DNA of 64,000 nucleotides from Chlorobaculum tepidum TLS (GCF_000006985.1 NC_002932.3:1165109-1229108), one strand, 5' to 3'; positions 26,078-35,440 are shown, counted from the stretch's first letter. Program-made: numbers and translations. Notes: generated by a model from the letters alone, not told the origin.

Positions 26078-26628
26078 TCCGCTCAGTCACCGTCTATTGC
26101 AGCTCCAGCAACCTTGCTCCGGAACCCTATTTCAGCGAAGCCGAATCGCTTGGCCGCGGCCTTGCCGAACGCGGAATTGATCTGGTCTTCGGTGGTGGGC
26201 ACGTCGGGCTGATGGGACGCACCGCCGACGCAGCTCTGAAGGCTGGCGGCACGGTGAAGGGCATCATCCCGCGCTTCCTCGAAGAGCGCGAGGTAGCTCA
26301 CCCCGGACTGACCGAGCTGCACGTGGTTGAAACCATGCACCAGCGCAAAATGCTGCTCACCGACTGGGCGGACGCCTTCGTGATTTTGCCGGGCGGACTC
26401 GGCACACTCGATGAGTTGATGGAAATCCTCACCTGGAAGCACCTCGGCCAGCACCGAAAACCGATCATCCTGCTCAACACGGAGGGCTTTTGGAATCAGC
26501 TCCTACAGTTCTTCGAACGCATCGCCGCCGAAAAGATGGTCAAGCCTGGTTACGAAAGCTACTACGACATCTGCAACTCCGCCAGCGACGTGCTTGCGAT
26601 GATCGACCGCCAAAACACCAGCGTCTGA
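26074..26628 (+). CDS. LOG-family nucleotide phosphoribohydrolase
   Basis: 184 residues from the ATG at 26074. Motifs: YCSSSNLAP near residue 8, FGGGHVGLMGRTADA near 45, and the catalytic PGGLGTLDELMEILTWKHLG near 105, diagnostic for the cytokinin-activating/'lysine decarboxylase-like' LOG family. Bacterial members cleave nucleoside 5'-monophosphates to base plus ribose 5-phosphate; a role in nucleotide salvage is probable. Translationally coupled to the glycosyltransferase, followed by a terminator. Confidence 0.92.
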   Translation: MIRSVTVYCSSSNLAPEPYFSEAESLGRGLAERGIDLVFGGGHVGLMGRTADAALKAGGTVKGIIPRFLEEREVAHPGLTELHVVETMHQRKMLLTDWADAFVILPGGLGTLDELMEILTWKHLGQHRKPIILLNTEGFWNQLLQFFERIAAEKMVKPGYESYYDICNSASDVLAMIDRQNTSV

Positions 26629-26648
26629 AAAAATTCAAAGCGAAAAAA

Positions 26649-26684
26649 AGAAAGGCCGGAACGTCAACTCCCGGCCTTTTCTGT
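26649..26684 (+). terminator. Rho-independent terminator of bchG-GT2-LOG
   Basis: AAAGGCCGG / CCGGCCTTT stem (about 26651-26659 with 26671-26679), ten-base loop, T-rich tail. Shared with the convergent hydrolase gene. Confidence 0.88.
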
Positions 26685-26706
26685 TTCAAGCTGTCCGCAC
26701 TCAGCG

Positions 26707-27948
26707 CTAAGCCGGCGGCACGTTGTCGATGTAGCCTCCGCCCGGCATTGGCATCAGATTGAGATCGCAGCACGGGCTTTGCCGGTTCAGCCAGGTGATG
26801 AACTCGCTGCCAATCCAGTCGTTGAAACCGCCCTCGAATCCGCCGCCATTCGGATAAAGATTGATGAACTTCCCAAGCATCTCCGCTGTAAAGGCCGTTT
26901 CCGCGCCCATCGGCTTGTACACCTCGACGCCAGGGCAGCGTTTGCACTGGCTCGGCAGTTCAGCCACGCTGCACAGCGGGCTCTTGTTGGTCAGGTAACC
27001 GCAATGGCTGCCGCGCTCAACCTGCGAAGCCACGACCCAGGAACCGTCGCCGGTGAGCTGGCTGAACTGGCTTTCGACACCGGGAGTGCCCGACCAGGCG
27101 GGCGGCTGGGACATATCAAGACACGCGCAATCGCACTGGCCGACAACCATCGCCATCGGCATCTGGCGGGATGCGAGCGCCGCGCGGTAGTCGCTCATGC
27201 CGGGCATGAAGATCGGCACATGCTGGTCAACCGGTGAGAGCATCAGGAGGCCGACCGGATTGGCCCGATCCGCTTCAGGCCAATCGGTCATCGGCATACT
27301 GAACGTCGGCAGAAGCTCCCGGTTGTAGATCACCGGATTGAAGGGGCGACACTGCTGGCGCCCGATCTGACTGAGGGTATCGAAGCCGCACGCCGCGGCC
27401 TGCGCATGCGCGCCGCCAACCGAGTGCCCGGCGAAAATGACGTTGTTGGAGACCAGAAACTTCGCCTTGCTGGCGAGCTGGGCATCAAAATTCTTGCTGT
27501 TATGTCCCCTGGACTCGGCCAGCCAGAAGAATTCGGTCAGGCCATAGCGGATCAGATATGATGCGGCGGCAAAGGTCTCCTGCCCAACCCTCGGATTGCC
27601 GCCGATGTCGGTCCACGGCATCCAGTCAACCTGCGCATGGCTGGCGCTGACGAATGCCATCGCCCAGTTCTTCTCGACAATCGCCTCGCTGTAATTGTAG
27701 TAAGCGGACGGATTGATGCCAAAAAGCGGATTGTCGTCGAGCAGCATACCGGCAATCTTCTTGGGATACCAGAGCAGGTCGTTGCCAATCAGGAAGCCGT
27801 GGTTGAACATCACCAGACCATTGGCCTTGCGGTTCGCCGGATAAAACACCTCGATCACCATCTCGATAAACTCGGGCACGAAAGGGTCGTACTGCAACCA
27901 GAGATGGATACGGTCGAAACAGTAATCGTCAATGCGGATGGGCTTCAT
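26707..27948 (-). CDS. Chlorophyllase-like alpha/beta hydrolase
   Basis: 413 residues, not a recognised named gene. It has the fold marks of a serine hydrolase: GLVMFNHGFLIGN near residue 45 (oxyanion strand), nucleophile elbow FAGHSVGGAHAQA near 170, MLSPVDQHVP near 235 as possible acid, and SHCGYLTNKSP near 320 with a candidate His. GHSxGG spacing and the overall order resemble chlorophyllases and PET-hydrolase-like enzymes. The last 130 residues hold many cysteines (CDCACLD, CKRCPG, SPCCDL) that could form disulfides, yet no signal peptide is visible. Near bchG, a pigment-linked role is conceivable but unproven. Confidence 0.68.
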   Translation of the reverse strand: MKPIRIDDYCFDRIHLWLQYDPFVPEFIEMVIEVFYPANRKANGLVMFNHGFLIGNDLLWYPKKIAGMLLDDNPLFGINPSAYYNYSEAIVEKNWAMAFVSASHAQVDWMPWTDIGGNPRVGQETFAAASYLIRYGLTEFFWLAESRGHNSKNFDAQLASKAKFLVSNNVIFAGHSVGGAHAQAAACGFDTLSQIGRQQCRPFNPVIYNRELLPTFSMPMTDWPEADRANPVGLLMLSPVDQHVPIFMPGMSDYRAALASRQMPMAMVVGQCDCACLDMSQPPAWSGTPGVESQFSQLTGDGSWVVASQVERGSHCGYLTNKSPLCSVAELPSQCKRCPGVEVYKPMGAETAFTAEMLGKFINLYPNGGGFEGGFNDWIGSEFITWLNRQSPCCDLNLMPMPGGGYIDNVPPA

Positions 27949-28207
27949 AACGATAGGGGGAAGAGCGTTTAGAACTATCGTGAACAGAAAACCGTGGCAG
28001 GAAAAAGATTGGCCGTTAACACAATTTGCTACGGCATTTTCATAAAGTAGAGATTTTCATTCGATATGCGAACCACGAGGCGCGGCCAGCCTGCGTCGAT
28101 GTTTCTGGCGTTGCGCGACCGGCACAGGTAGCCAATCCTGAACGGATCGTTTCCGCAATCGCAGGCGTTACCCGAATAGACAGATCAAGAAACAGCGAAC
28201 AGCTGCA

Positions 28208-28345
28208 ATGGCATACATCATGGCAACGTCACTGATTTTCATCTACAGCACCGACAGCGGAGCGGTCAGCACATTGCTCGATACCGGGCACAAAATGCTC
28301 AGTCCGTCAACCACTGTCGGAATGGAGGTTGCCAAAACCTCCTGA
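28208..28345 (+). pseudogene. Short 45-codon frame, probable gene remnant
   Basis: ATG at 28208 to TGA at 28343-28345, in a 397-base gap. The product starts with a hydrophobic stretch and contains FIYSTDSGAVSTLLDTGHK. This resembles, from memory, the start of a family of uncharacterised small proteins beginning with an asparagine/serine-glycine motif and LLD..HK..SPS; the later cysteine part of that family is absent. Its stop abuts the end of the convergent alcohol dehydrogenase gene. The rest of the gap (27949-28207) holds no gene I can support. Confidence 0.3.
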
Positions 28346-29374
28346 TTATGGAATGAGTACCGCAGCACCGCGGGCTTTTCCGTGACGCAGATCGAGCAGC
28401 ACACGGTTGGCCTCTTCGAGCGGATAGCTCCGCACCTCCGGCTTCAGCCCCATGCGGGCGGCGATGTCGAGGAACGCCGACACATCGGCCCGCGTAATGT
28501 TGGCCACGCTTTTGATCTCCTTCTCCATCCAGAGGTGCCGTTCGTAGGAAATGCCCGCGAGCAACTCGCTATCGTGCGACTCCTTGCGGATCGCATTGAT
28601 GACGAGCCGTCCGCCGGGCCGAAGCCGTTCGAGCGCCGAAAGCACTGGCAACCAGGCGGGCGTCGTATCGATAATGGAATCACAGGGCGACGGCGAGTTG
28701 TCTGTGGTACCGCCAGCCCAGTCCGCGCCAAGCGAGCGGGCGAAATCGCAGTCTTTTTCGCTTCGGGCGAAGACGAAGACCGGAGATTTTGGATAGAGAT
28801 AGCGAGCGAGTTTGAGCACCTGATGGCCCGATGCGCCGAACCCGGTCAGGCCGAGAATCTGACCATCTTTGAGGTTTGCGAGCATCAGCGAACGGTAGCC
28901 GATCGCGCCGCCGCAGAGGAGCGGAGCGGCCTCGGCGTCGGAGAACACATCGGGAATGGAATAGGTGAAGGCCGCCGGAGCCACCATATACTCCGCGTAG
29001 CCTCCATCGGCGTCGCGGCCTGTCGCGCTGAACTCCGCGCAGAGGTTTTCGTTACCGGAGCGGCAGAGGTCGCAGTGACCACACGAAGAGTAAATCCACG
29101 CCACCCCGCGTCGACTGCCGGTTTCGATGCCCGCGACGCCATCGCCGCAGGCAACAACCCGCCCAATGACCTGATGTCCCGGAATCACCGGAAATCGCGG
29201 CGGCGGCGTGCGCCCCTCGATTTCGTCAAGCTCCGTGTGGCAGACGCCACAGGTGGCGACCCTCAACAGAATCTCCCCCGGCCCCGGCTCGGGAACGGGC
29301 AACTCCCGCAGAACCAGCGGTTGCGTCTCGTGCAAAAGATCGACAACCCGCTCCAGCACCATCGCGTTCATCAT
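28346..29374 (-). CDS. Zinc-dependent alcohol dehydrogenase
   Basis: Medium-chain dehydrogenase, 342 residues. Catalytic zinc ligands in CGVCHTELDEIEG (near 38) and IPGHQVIGRV; structural zinc in CGHCDLCRSGNENLC near 96. Nucleotide-binding segment LGLTGFGASGHQVLKLARYL near 178. Subfamily resembles AdhP/YjgB-like enzymes that act on short alcohols or aldehydes with NAD(P). In a strictly photolithotrophic organism the role may be aldehyde detoxification. Second Met codon is an equally good start. Confidence 0.9.
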   Translation of the reverse strand: MMNAMVLERVVDLLHETQPLVLRELPVPEPGPGEILLRVATCGVCHTELDEIEGRTPPPRFPVIPGHQVIGRVVACGDGVAGIETGSRRGVAWIYSSCGHCDLCRSGNENLCAEFSATGRDADGGYAEYMVAPAAFTYSIPDVFSDAEAAPLLCGGAIGYRSLMLANLKDGQILGLTGFGASGHQVLKLARYLYPKSPVFVFARSEKDCDFARSLGADWAGGTTDNSPSPCDSIIDTTPAWLPVLSALERLRPGGRLVINAIRKESHDSELLAGISYERHLWMEKEIKSVANITRADVSAFLDIAARMGLKPEVRSYPLEEANRVLLDLRHGKARGAAVLIP

Positions 29375-29420
29375 GGCTCTCCCTTTTCCGCAAATTCACA
29401 AAAGCCATGCAAAAAAGCAA

Positions 29421-29444
29421 AGGGCGGACACAAAAGTCCGCCCT
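29421..29444 (-). terminator. Terminator of the NifX-like/DUF134 operon; repeated inverted repeat
   Basis: Nine-bp perfect stem AGGGCGGAC/GTCCGCCCT. Read on the minus strand it is followed by TTTGCTTTTTTG, the expected T-rich tail, 27 bases after the NifX-like stop. A second small inverted repeat (ATTGAA/TTCAAT) lies at 29445-29458. The same stem recurs at 46792. Confidence 0.8.
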
Positions 29445-29470
29445 ATTGAATCTTCAATTCATAATTCTCT

Positions 29471-29839
29471 TCACCCGCATCCGTGACCCTGGCAGGTTTG
29501 CTGCACGTCGAGTTTGTTGAGGATACCGCTGCCGAACTGTTCGATCACATCGGCCAGCGTCCGGGCTGACCCAGCCATGTACGCATCCATACCGAGGCTC
29601 TGCATTTTCGCTGCCGCTCTCGGGCCGATGCCCTTGACCACGATGGCGCTGGCCCCCATATCCGCCAAGCTGTCGGCCGGGGTGCACTGGCCGTGGTCGT
29701 GATGCGCGTTCTGGTTGTCGATGATACTGACTTCGCCCGAAACCATATCGACAGTCGCGAAAAATGGCGCGCTACCGAAATGATCGCACACTTGCGAACC
29801 CGGGCCGCTGTACTCGTCGAGCGGAATGATGATCTTCAT
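29471..29839 (-). CDS. NifX/NifB-type (dinitrogenase iron-molybdenum cofactor) domain protein
   Basis: 122 residues: MKIIIPLDEYSGPGSQVCDH start, FFATVDMVSGE, GQCTPADSLADMGASAIVV and GPRAAAKMQSLG.DAYM are the family pattern of stand-alone NifX/MTH1175-like proteins that bind Fe-S-type cofactors or metal clusters. The C-terminal Cys/His-rich end (CQGHGCG, plus HHDHGQC inside) may bind metal. No nif genes are nearby, so nitrogenase itself is not implied. Four-base overlap with the upstream DUF134 gene indicates co-translation. Confidence 0.88.
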   Translation of the reverse strand: MKIIIPLDEYSGPGSQVCDHFGSAPFFATVDMVSGEVSIIDNQNAHHDHGQCTPADSLADMGASAIVVKGIGPRAAAKMQSLGMDAYMAGSARTLADVIEQFGSGILNKLDVQQTCQGHGCG

Positions 29840-30429
29840 ACCTCACCTCCCTCTTGCTGATTGCGGCGCATCCGGCCCTGTCCATTGCCGTTGCCATTGC
29901 CATTACCGTGTCCTTCACCCTGGCAGCGTCCTTCGCCGTGGCCCGGCCCCCGGTCAAGCCCGCTTCGGAAGCCACGACACTTTCCTCCGCCGCGCCGTCC
30001 GCCGCCAAAACCACCGCCTGGCGACATGCGATGAATGTTCTGACTCGAACAGGACGGGCACTCCACCGGTCGCGCAATGCCATATGGCAGCGACCACTGG
30101 TGACCGCAGGCGGCGCATCCGAAAATTCTTTCCTCTTGTGAAATCATAATATTTCCTCCTTTTACGTTTAACATTTTTCCCAGCACAAGCATCTCGCCCA
30201 GTTTTTTCCTCGCCGAAGCGAGGATATTGCCAAAGGTCTGGCGTGAAATCTGCATTTGCCGGGCAGCCTCCTCCTGATACAACCCCTCCACGTCGGCTAG
30301 CCGGATCGCCTCGAACTCGTCGAAGCTCATCACCAGCGCCTCATCCTCGCGTTTTCCGACGCAAAACGGCCCGAAAACGCGATACTCCGGATCTTGGGCG
30401 ATAGCCCTGCATTTCTGTGGTCTGGGCAT
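29836..30429 (-). CDS. DUF134 (UPF0251) helix-turn-helix protein with zinc ribbon
   Basis: 197 residues. N-terminal DUF134: MPRPQKCRAI, F.PFCVGKREDEALVMSFDEFEAIRLADVEGL and a sigma-4-like helix-turn-helix AARQMQISRQTFGNILASAR. A central zinc ribbon follows (FGCAACGHQW...ECPSCSSQNI). The tail is unusual: a Gly/Arg/Asn/Gln-rich low-complexity stretch (GGGFGGGRRGGG, then GNGNGNGNGQGR). DUF134 proteins are predicted DNA-binding regulators often paired with NifX-like proteins. A near-palindrome lies 16 bases upstream of the start. Confidence 0.88.
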   Translation of the reverse strand: MPRPQKCRAIAQDPEYRVFGPFCVGKREDEALVMSFDEFEAIRLADVEGLYQEEAARQMQISRQTFGNILASARKKLGEMLVLGKMLNVKGGNIMISQEERIFGCAACGHQWSLPYGIARPVECPSCSSQNIHRMSPGGGFGGGRRGGGKCRGFRSGLDRGPGHGEGRCQGEGHGNGNGNGNGQGRMRRNQQEGGEV

Positions 30430-30444
30430 TTTTTTTAGTCAGCA

Positions 30445-30466
30445 ATTATTAGCATATGCCAATAAT
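30445..30466. promoter_or_regulatory. 22-bp near-palindrome, candidate operator for the DUF134 regulator
   Basis: ATTATT-A-GCATATGC-C-AATAAT; only the pair beside the central eight bases is mismatched. It is 16 bases upstream of the DUF134 start codon, in AT-rich DNA, in the place of an autoregulatory operator. Confidence 0.55.
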
Positions 30467-30536
30467 TTAACAAAAAAAAGCGGGATGTCAAGCCCACAAA
30501 AAAACAGGGCAGCCACAAGAGCCGCCCCTAATCACC

Positions 30537-31514
30537 TTAAAACCGCTTCTGATAAATATGGCAGTAGGGCTTATGCCCTGTCTTTTCGTAATAATCCTGA
30601 TGGTAGAGCTCCGCCGGCCAGAACTCCCCCCCTTTTTCCACACTGGTTACCACGTCGTACCCCCGTTTTTTAAGCTGCTCGATCAGCGCCTCGGCTATTT
30701 TTTTCTGCTGGTCGTTCTGGTAAAAGACCGCTGAGCGGTACTGTTCGCCAACATCGGGGCCTTGCCGGTCAACCTGCGTCGGGTCGTGAATCTCGAAAAA
30801 GAGCTTTGCCAGCTCCTCGTAGCTGACAACGGACGGATCGAACTCCACCTCGATCGCCTCGGCATGACCGGTGCGACCGCTGCACACCTGCTCATAGGTG
30901 GGATGAGCGGTTTTGCCGCCCGTGTAGCCAACCGTAGTCGAAAGCACTCCTTTCATCTTCTTGAAATGGTACTCGACGCCCCAGAAGCATCCGCCCGCGA
31001 ACACCGCCTTTTCGGTTGCCGTAGCAGGCTTGTCCGAAGGCTCGAAGGAGAGCGACACCGAGTTGACGCAATAGCGGGCGTTTTTTGAGGTAAAACCTTC
31101 ATTGTAGAAAACATGCCCCAGGTGCCCTCCGCAATTGGCACAGAGAATCTCGATCCTCATTCCGTCCCGGTCGGTCTCCTGCCTGACCGCACCCGGAATG
31201 GCATCGTCGAAACTCGGCCAGCCGGTGCCCGAATCGAACTTGGCATCCGACCGGAAAAGATCCGCACCGCACTGTTTGCACTGGTACACCCCCTTCTCCT
31301 TGGTCAGGTAGTACTTGCCACTGAATGGTCTTTCGGTGCCCTTGTCGATGATAACCCGCTTCTCTTCAGGGGTGAGCGTCTTGTATTTCATTGAAGCCTC
31401 CTTCTGGGTTGTTGTTGCTGGCGCCGTAACAGTCTTGTCCACAGACCCGGCACTACAGCTCGCCAGGAGTAAAACCAAAATGATGGATAAAATTCTGAAC
31501 GGCATCGATTTCAT
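30537..31514 (-). CDS. msrAB: Lipoprotein methionine sulfoxide reductase, MsrB-MsrA fusion
   Basis: Reduces both S- and R-methionine sulfoxide in proteins. From the ATG at 31514: lipoprotein signal with lipobox LLASC near residue 18, then MsrB ([27 protein letters not shown] zinc sites QCKQCG and [10 protein letters not shown], catalytic [12 protein letters not shown]), then MsrA ([15 protein letters not shown] with catalytic Cys, [31 protein letters not shown]). The MsrB-first order is the reverse of the neisserial PilB arrangement. Export as a lipoprotein implies repair of envelope proteins. Divergent from the DUF255 gene. Confidence 0.93.
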   Translation of the reverse strand: MKSMPFRILSIILVLLLASCSAGSVDKTVTAPATTTQKEASMKYKTLTPEEKRVIIDKGTERPFSGKYYLTKEKGVYQCKQCGADLFRSDAKFDSGTGWPSFDDAIPGAVRQETDRDGMRIEILCANCGGHLGHVFYNEGFTSKNARYCVNSVSLSFEPSDKPATATEKAVFAGGCFWGVEYHFKKMKGVLSTTVGYTGGKTAHPTYEQVCSGRTGHAEAIEVEFDPSVVSYEELAKLFFEIHDPTQVDRQGPDVGEQYRSAVFYQNDQQKKIAEALIEQLKKRGYDVVTSVEKGGEFWPAELYHQDYYEKTGHKPYCHIYQKRF

Positions 31515-31688
31515 AATAAAAAGATCATTGTTCCGAGCGGACAAGCCACCGAGCGGCTCTCCACATTCATCATGCATCGTTCACACCTCTCTTCAACCCT
31601 CTTGCGTGGCAGATTGTTTCCAGCTTGTGAACGCTCAGGAGAAGAACGCGCGTTGTACAAACAACGAACGCAATCAAACCTGCCCGTT

Positions 31689-33821
31689 ATGGAAAAGCAG
31701 CCGAACAAGCTCATTCGCGAGAAAAGCCCCTACCTCCTCCAACATGCGTGGAACCCCGTCGATTGGCATCCGTGGGGCGAAGAGGCATTCAGCAGAGCAC
31801 GGGAAACCGGACGCCCGATCTTCCTCTCCTCGGGCTACTCCACCTGCCACTGGTGCCACGTCATGGAGCACGAGTCGTTCGAAAACGCCGAAACCGCCGC
31901 GCTGCTCAACCGCCATTTTGTGCCGGTCAAGCTCGACCGTGAAGAGCATCCCGACGTCGATCATCTCTACATGATGTTCGTGCAGGCGACCACCGGCAGA
32001 GGTGGCTGGCCGATGTCGGTGTGGATGACGCCCGACCTCAAGCCCTTTTTCGGTGGCAGCTACTTCCCCGCCACGGAGCGCTGGGGAATGCCGTCGTTCC
32101 GTTCGGTGCTCGAACATCTCGCGAACTTGTGGGAGCACGACCGGCCTCGGCTTCTGGCCTCCGCAGGATCGATCATGGATCAACTCTCCGGCCTCACCCG
32201 CCCGCAGGAGGGAACGGACGAAGTGACGGACGCCCACGCGAGCGCTTGCCTTGCGGCGCTGGAACGGGGCTTCGACGCCGAATGGGGCGGCTTCGGCGGA
32301 GAGCCGAAGTTCCCGCGGCCGGCGGTGCTCTCATTTCTCTTCAGCCACGCCGTCGCGACCGGCAACCGCCACGCGCTCGACATGGCGCTTCTGACGCTGC
32401 GCAAGATGGCGGCGGGCGGCATTCACGACCATCTCGGCGTTGCCGGACTCGGCGGCGGCGGATTCGCCCGCTACTCTACCGACCGCTTCTGGCACGTGCC
32501 CCACTTCGAGAAGATGCTCTACGACAACGCCCAGCTCGCCGCCTCGTACCTCGAAGCCTATCAGGCAAGCGGCGATGAGCTGTTCGCCAACACCGCCCGC
32601 GACATTTTTCATTACGTGCTCTGCGACATGACTTCCCCCGAAGGAGCGTTCTGGTCGGCGGAGGATGCAGACAGTCTTGATCCCTATGGAAGCGGCGAAA
32701 AGCGGGAAGGGGCTTTTTACCTCTGGACTGAACAGGAGATCACCGGATTGCTCGACCCCGAAGAGGCAACGCTGTTCATCGCGACGTACGGAATTCGGAG
32801 CGACGGCAACGCTCCATTCGATCCGCACGGCGAGTTCACCGGCAAAAACATCCTCATCCGCACAATGTCGGATAACGAGCTGGCTGGAACATTCGAAATT
32901 CCGATTGAGACAGTCGGAAAACGACTCAACAGCGCCCGAAAGAAGCTGTTTGAAGCGAGGAAAAAACGACCAAGGCCAGGCCTCGACGACAAAATTCTGA
33001 CCTCATGGAACGGCCTCATGCTCTCCGCGCTGGCCAAAGGCTCGCTCGTTCTCGGCGATACAACGCTGCTCGAAGCCGCTGAACGCGCGGCGCGATTCAT
33101 TCTCGACACGCTCTGCGACTCCAAATCCGGCAAACTGCTTCGACGCTACCGCGACGGCCAAGCCGCCATCGAGGGCAAGGCCGCCGACTACGCCTGCCTG
33201 ATTCTGGGGCTGCTCGACCTCTACTCGGCATCATTCGACTCGGATTGGCTCCGCGCCGCTATCAAGCTGGCCGAGGCGCAGATCGAGCGGTTTTTCGACC
33301 AAGAGGCAGGCGTGTTTTACAGCACGGCGGTTGAAGACCACAGCGTGCCGCTGCGCATGATCGAGGACAACGACAACGCCGAGCCGTCGGCAAATTCGGT
33401 CAACGCGCTCAACTATCTGCGCCTCGCCGCCATCACCGGGCGCGACGAATTTCGCACCATCGCCCTGCGCACGATACGCCACTTCAGCGGCACGCTCGAC
33501 GCGAACCCGTCGGCCCTCCCGCTGCTGCTTGTCGCCAGGCAAATCGCCACCGCATCGCCAGTTCAGATCATCTTCGCGGGCAAGCGCGGCAATCCTGCGT
33601 TGGCGAAGCTCGTCGCAACAGCCTTCCGCCACAACCGGCCCGAGCTGACGGTGATCCATGCTGATGAAACGTGTGAAGCGTTGCTGCCTGAAGCGGCAGC
33701 GATCGGAAAGATGCACAAAGGTGAACCTGCGGCATACCTCTGTGCCGGCGGAAGCTGCCAGCCCGCCATCCGTAATGCGGAATCACTCGATGCCGCGCTG
33801 GGCAGCTTTGCCTTTGACTGA
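31689..33821 (+). CDS. DUF255/YyaL thioredoxin-domain protein (SPATA20-like)
   Basis: 710 residues from the ATG at 31689. N-terminal thioredoxin-like domain with [19 protein letters not shown] and the CxxC motif [15 protein letters not shown]; the middle and C-terminal parts have the (alpha/alpha)6 glycosidase-like pattern of this family ([41 protein letters not shown]). Function is unknown, possibly redox-related or sugar-processing. The frame continues to 31572 but without family similarity. Convergent with the tiny gene at 33826. Confidence 0.9.
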   Translation: MEKQPNKLIREKSPYLLQHAWNPVDWHPWGEEAFSRARETGRPIFLSSGYSTCHWCHVMEHESFENAETAALLNRHFVPVKLDREEHPDVDHLYMMFVQATTGRGGWPMSVWMTPDLKPFFGGSYFPATERWGMPSFRSVLEHLANLWEHDRPRLLASAGSIMDQLSGLTRPQEGTDEVTDAHASACLAALERGFDAEWGGFGGEPKFPRPAVLSFLFSHAVATGNRHALDMALLTLRKMAAGGIHDHLGVAGLGGGGFARYSTDRFWHVPHFEKMLYDNAQLAASYLEAYQASGDELFANTARDIFHYVLCDMTSPEGAFWSAEDADSLDPYGSGEKREGAFYLWTEQEITGLLDPEEATLFIATYGIRSDGNAPFDPHGEFTGKNILIRTMSDNELAGTFEIPIETVGKRLNSARKKLFEARKKRPRPGLDDKILTSWNGLMLSALAKGSLVLGDTTLLEAAERAARFILDTLCDSKSGKLLRRYRDGQAAIEGKAADYACLILGLLDLYSASFDSDWLRAAIKLAEAQIERFFDQEAGVFYSTAVEDHSVPLRMIEDNDNAEPSANSVNALNYLRLAAITGRDEFRTIALRTIRHFSGTLDANPSALPLLLVARQIATASPVQIIFAGKRGNPALAKLVATAFRHNRPELTVIHADETCEALLPEAAAIGKMHKGEPAAYLCAGGSCQPAIRNAESLDAALGSFAFD

Positions 33822-33825
33822 AAAA

Positions 33826-34062
33826 TCAGAGGAAAGGTGAATCCTCCTCTTCCTGCTGTGGTTTGGATTGACCAAACCCGCTGGAGATCATTTCGCCGAC
33901 CTTCATGGCGGCGGTTCCGGCAGCAAAGATGCCGAGACCGACAACGGCGATACCGGCAATCCCCTGCAAAATCGGCAAACCGGCAGGTGACAACAGTGCC
34001 CCAGCCCCCGCGACGGTCGCGGCGGTCTTCAGCACATTGCCCTGGATTGGTTCCCGTTCCAT
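33826..34062 (-). CDS. Small glycine/alanine-rich membrane protein A
   Basis: 78 residues, unnamed. One or two hydrophobic segments (VAGAGALLSPAGLPILQGIAG and then a Gly/Ala-rich helix), ending in an acidic QQEEEDSPF tail. A related protein is encoded at 35520: both have KT..TV, SP.G(L/M)P(I/L)L and an acidic Gln/Glu tail. The gene is conserved in codon use with its neighbours. Possibly a small membrane-associated or toxin-like peptide; no function can be stated. Confidence 0.6.
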   Translation of the reverse strand: MEREPIQGNVLKTAATVAGAGALLSPAGLPILQGIAGIAVVGLGIFAAGTAAMKVGEMISSGFGQSKPQQEEEDSPFL

Positions 34063-34183
34063 ATTTGAGTGGTTTGGTTTAGACGTTGGAAGTGAAATAT
34101 CTTTTCACGCATTTCTGAAGTCATCTTCATCGACCCGGGTCAGCAAAAAACAGCGCTGATCACCTTAAAAATCACACAAGCCG

Positions 34184-34212
34184 TTGCAAAAGTGGTCACC
34201 AAATCCTACATT
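34184..34212 (+). promoter_or_regulatory. Promoter of tRNA-Val
   Basis: TTGCAA (34184-34189), 17 bases, TACATT (34207-34212), ending 16 bases before the tRNA 5' end. Confidence 0.55.
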
Positions 34213-34228
34213 ACCTCCTCATTTTTGA

Positions 34229-34305
34229 GGACAATTAGCTCAGTTGGTTAGAGCGTTCGCTTCACACGCGAGAGGTCGTAGGTTCGAATCCTACATTGTC
34301 CACCA
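34229..34305 (+). tRNA. tRNA-Val (CAC anticodon)
   Basis: Complete cloverleaf of 77 bases with encoded CCA. Acceptor GGACAAT pairs with ATTGTCC; D arm GCTC/GAGC; anticodon stem TTCGC/GCGAG with loop TTCACAC, anticodon CAC; T stem GTAGG/CCTAC with TTCGAAT loop. A single gene, not in a tRNA cluster. Confidence 0.96.
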
Positions 34306-34753
34306 CTTCTCCCATGCCTTTTCAGCCGATCTCAACACTCAGCTCCTCCCTCGATCATTCTGAACGCCGCAATCCTGTACGCCAGTCCCGACAACTATCG
34401 GAAAAGGATCCAGTTTCTTCGAGACTTACCTGCCCCCCTTCAACTGCTGCGCCAGACACGCTACAATATTTTTAAATATAACGAAAAAAGCCACCGCCAA
34501 AGGAAATTAGCTCTCACCAGTCCGGATTCAGCGCCGGGTGACGGCAAGCAAAGAGAGTTCAGCTCAAAGACGGCACGTCAAGAGCACTCTGGTTGACGAC
34601 GAAAAGCCGACGATCGAGGTGATGGCAGCTGATTTGACCATGCCGGAGACGAGCAAATAAATACTCATGCAGATCAACATCCAATCCCATCAAGCTTTCA
34701 AATGAAAGTTGCAAACGCATGACGAAAAAGAAACATGCCAAAGTTTGGCGCTT
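34306..34753. other. Gene-free stretch after tRNA-Val
   Basis: About 450 bases without a supportable gene. A promoter-like pair TTCAAC-17-TACAAT lies at 34439-34467, so an unrecognised RNA or a lost gene is possible. A 60-codon leftward frame at 34559-34741 has no similarity I recognise and looks like chance. Confidence 0.4.
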
Positions 34754-34796
34754 AGAAAAAAAGAGGCTGTTTCAGCGTCAGTACCGGAAAAGCCTC
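34754..34796 (-). terminator. Terminator of the DUF4410-like lipoprotein gene
   Basis: On the minus strand, GAGGCTTTTC...GAAACAGCCTC followed by TTTTTTTC (stem 34763-34768 with 34791-34796, inner TTTC/GAAA pairing, 12-base loop). Confidence 0.8.
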
Positions 34797-34870
34797 AAAT
34801 CGATCAATAAAAAAAGCTCATCATCGCCATCAGGATAATAATCCGGAAAAAAGCGATGAGAAAAAGGATT

Positions 34871-35440
34871 TTATTTTGTTTCTGTCTGAGCTGATGTGTT
34901 TGGTTCACAGTGATAATTTTTTGCATCGGCCAGCTCTTTAGCGATTTTTTTCGCGGCTTCATTCATATACCCATCAACAGTTTGTGTCGATGCTGCAATA
35001 CCCCCCAAAGCCCAGCTTTGTTTGTCAACAAAAACTTTTCCCAGTTCCTGTTGATTTAACGAATCGGTAAAATGTACATTGGCATTGAAATAAGAGCTTC
35101 CGGCACCAAAACCAATCAACAGACGAAGAGCACCGTTGCCCTCCTCATATTTTGTGATAGTTCCTGACACAACAATGCTTTTGTCAGCCAGCGGCTCCCT
35201 TGACACTACCTTGAACACACCTTTTTCCTTTACACTGGCAGCAATCCGGTCAGCAAAATTTCTGCCTGCAAAAGCTGGCATGTTGTGTTTCTTTGTTGCG
35301 TCAGTAAAATCGAGAATCACGACATTGTCATACATTGACAAATCGATCTTGGTACTTTTTCCTTCCTTGTCCTGAATACTGCTGGTAGAGCCACAGGCAG
35401 CAAGGAAAACAAATGCGAACAGAATAAACAGTTTTTTCAT
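34871..35440 (-). CDS. DUF4410-like lipoprotein
   Basis: 189 residues. Signal peptide with lipobox LAACG (Cys about residue 16). The rest has the DUF4410 features: VVILDFTDATKK near residue 45, FADRIAASVKEKGVFKVVSRE near 64, then VSGTITKYEEGNGALRLLIGFGAG near 92, and a late alpha-helical segment. Such proteins sit on the periplasmic face of a membrane; their role is unknown. It carries its own terminator. Confidence 0.8.
   Translation of the reverse strand: MKKLFILFAFVFLAACGSTSSIQDKEGKSTKIDLSMYDNVVILDFTDATKKHNMPAFAGRNFADRIAASVKEKGVFKVVSREPLADKSIVVSGTITKYEEGNGALRLLIGFGAGSSYFNANVHFTDSLNQQELGKVFVDKQSWALGGIAASTQTVDGYMNEAAKKIAKELADAKNYHCEPNTSAQTETK

Noticed and set aside
29471-30429. Nitrogen-fixation (nif) region
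   Set aside because: Only a NifX-like domain protein with a DUF134 regulator; no nifH, D, K, E, N or B nearby.
34559-34741. 60-codon leftward frame in the post-tRNA gap
   Set aside because: No similarity, no ribosome-binding site, and it lies beyond the lipoprotein terminator.
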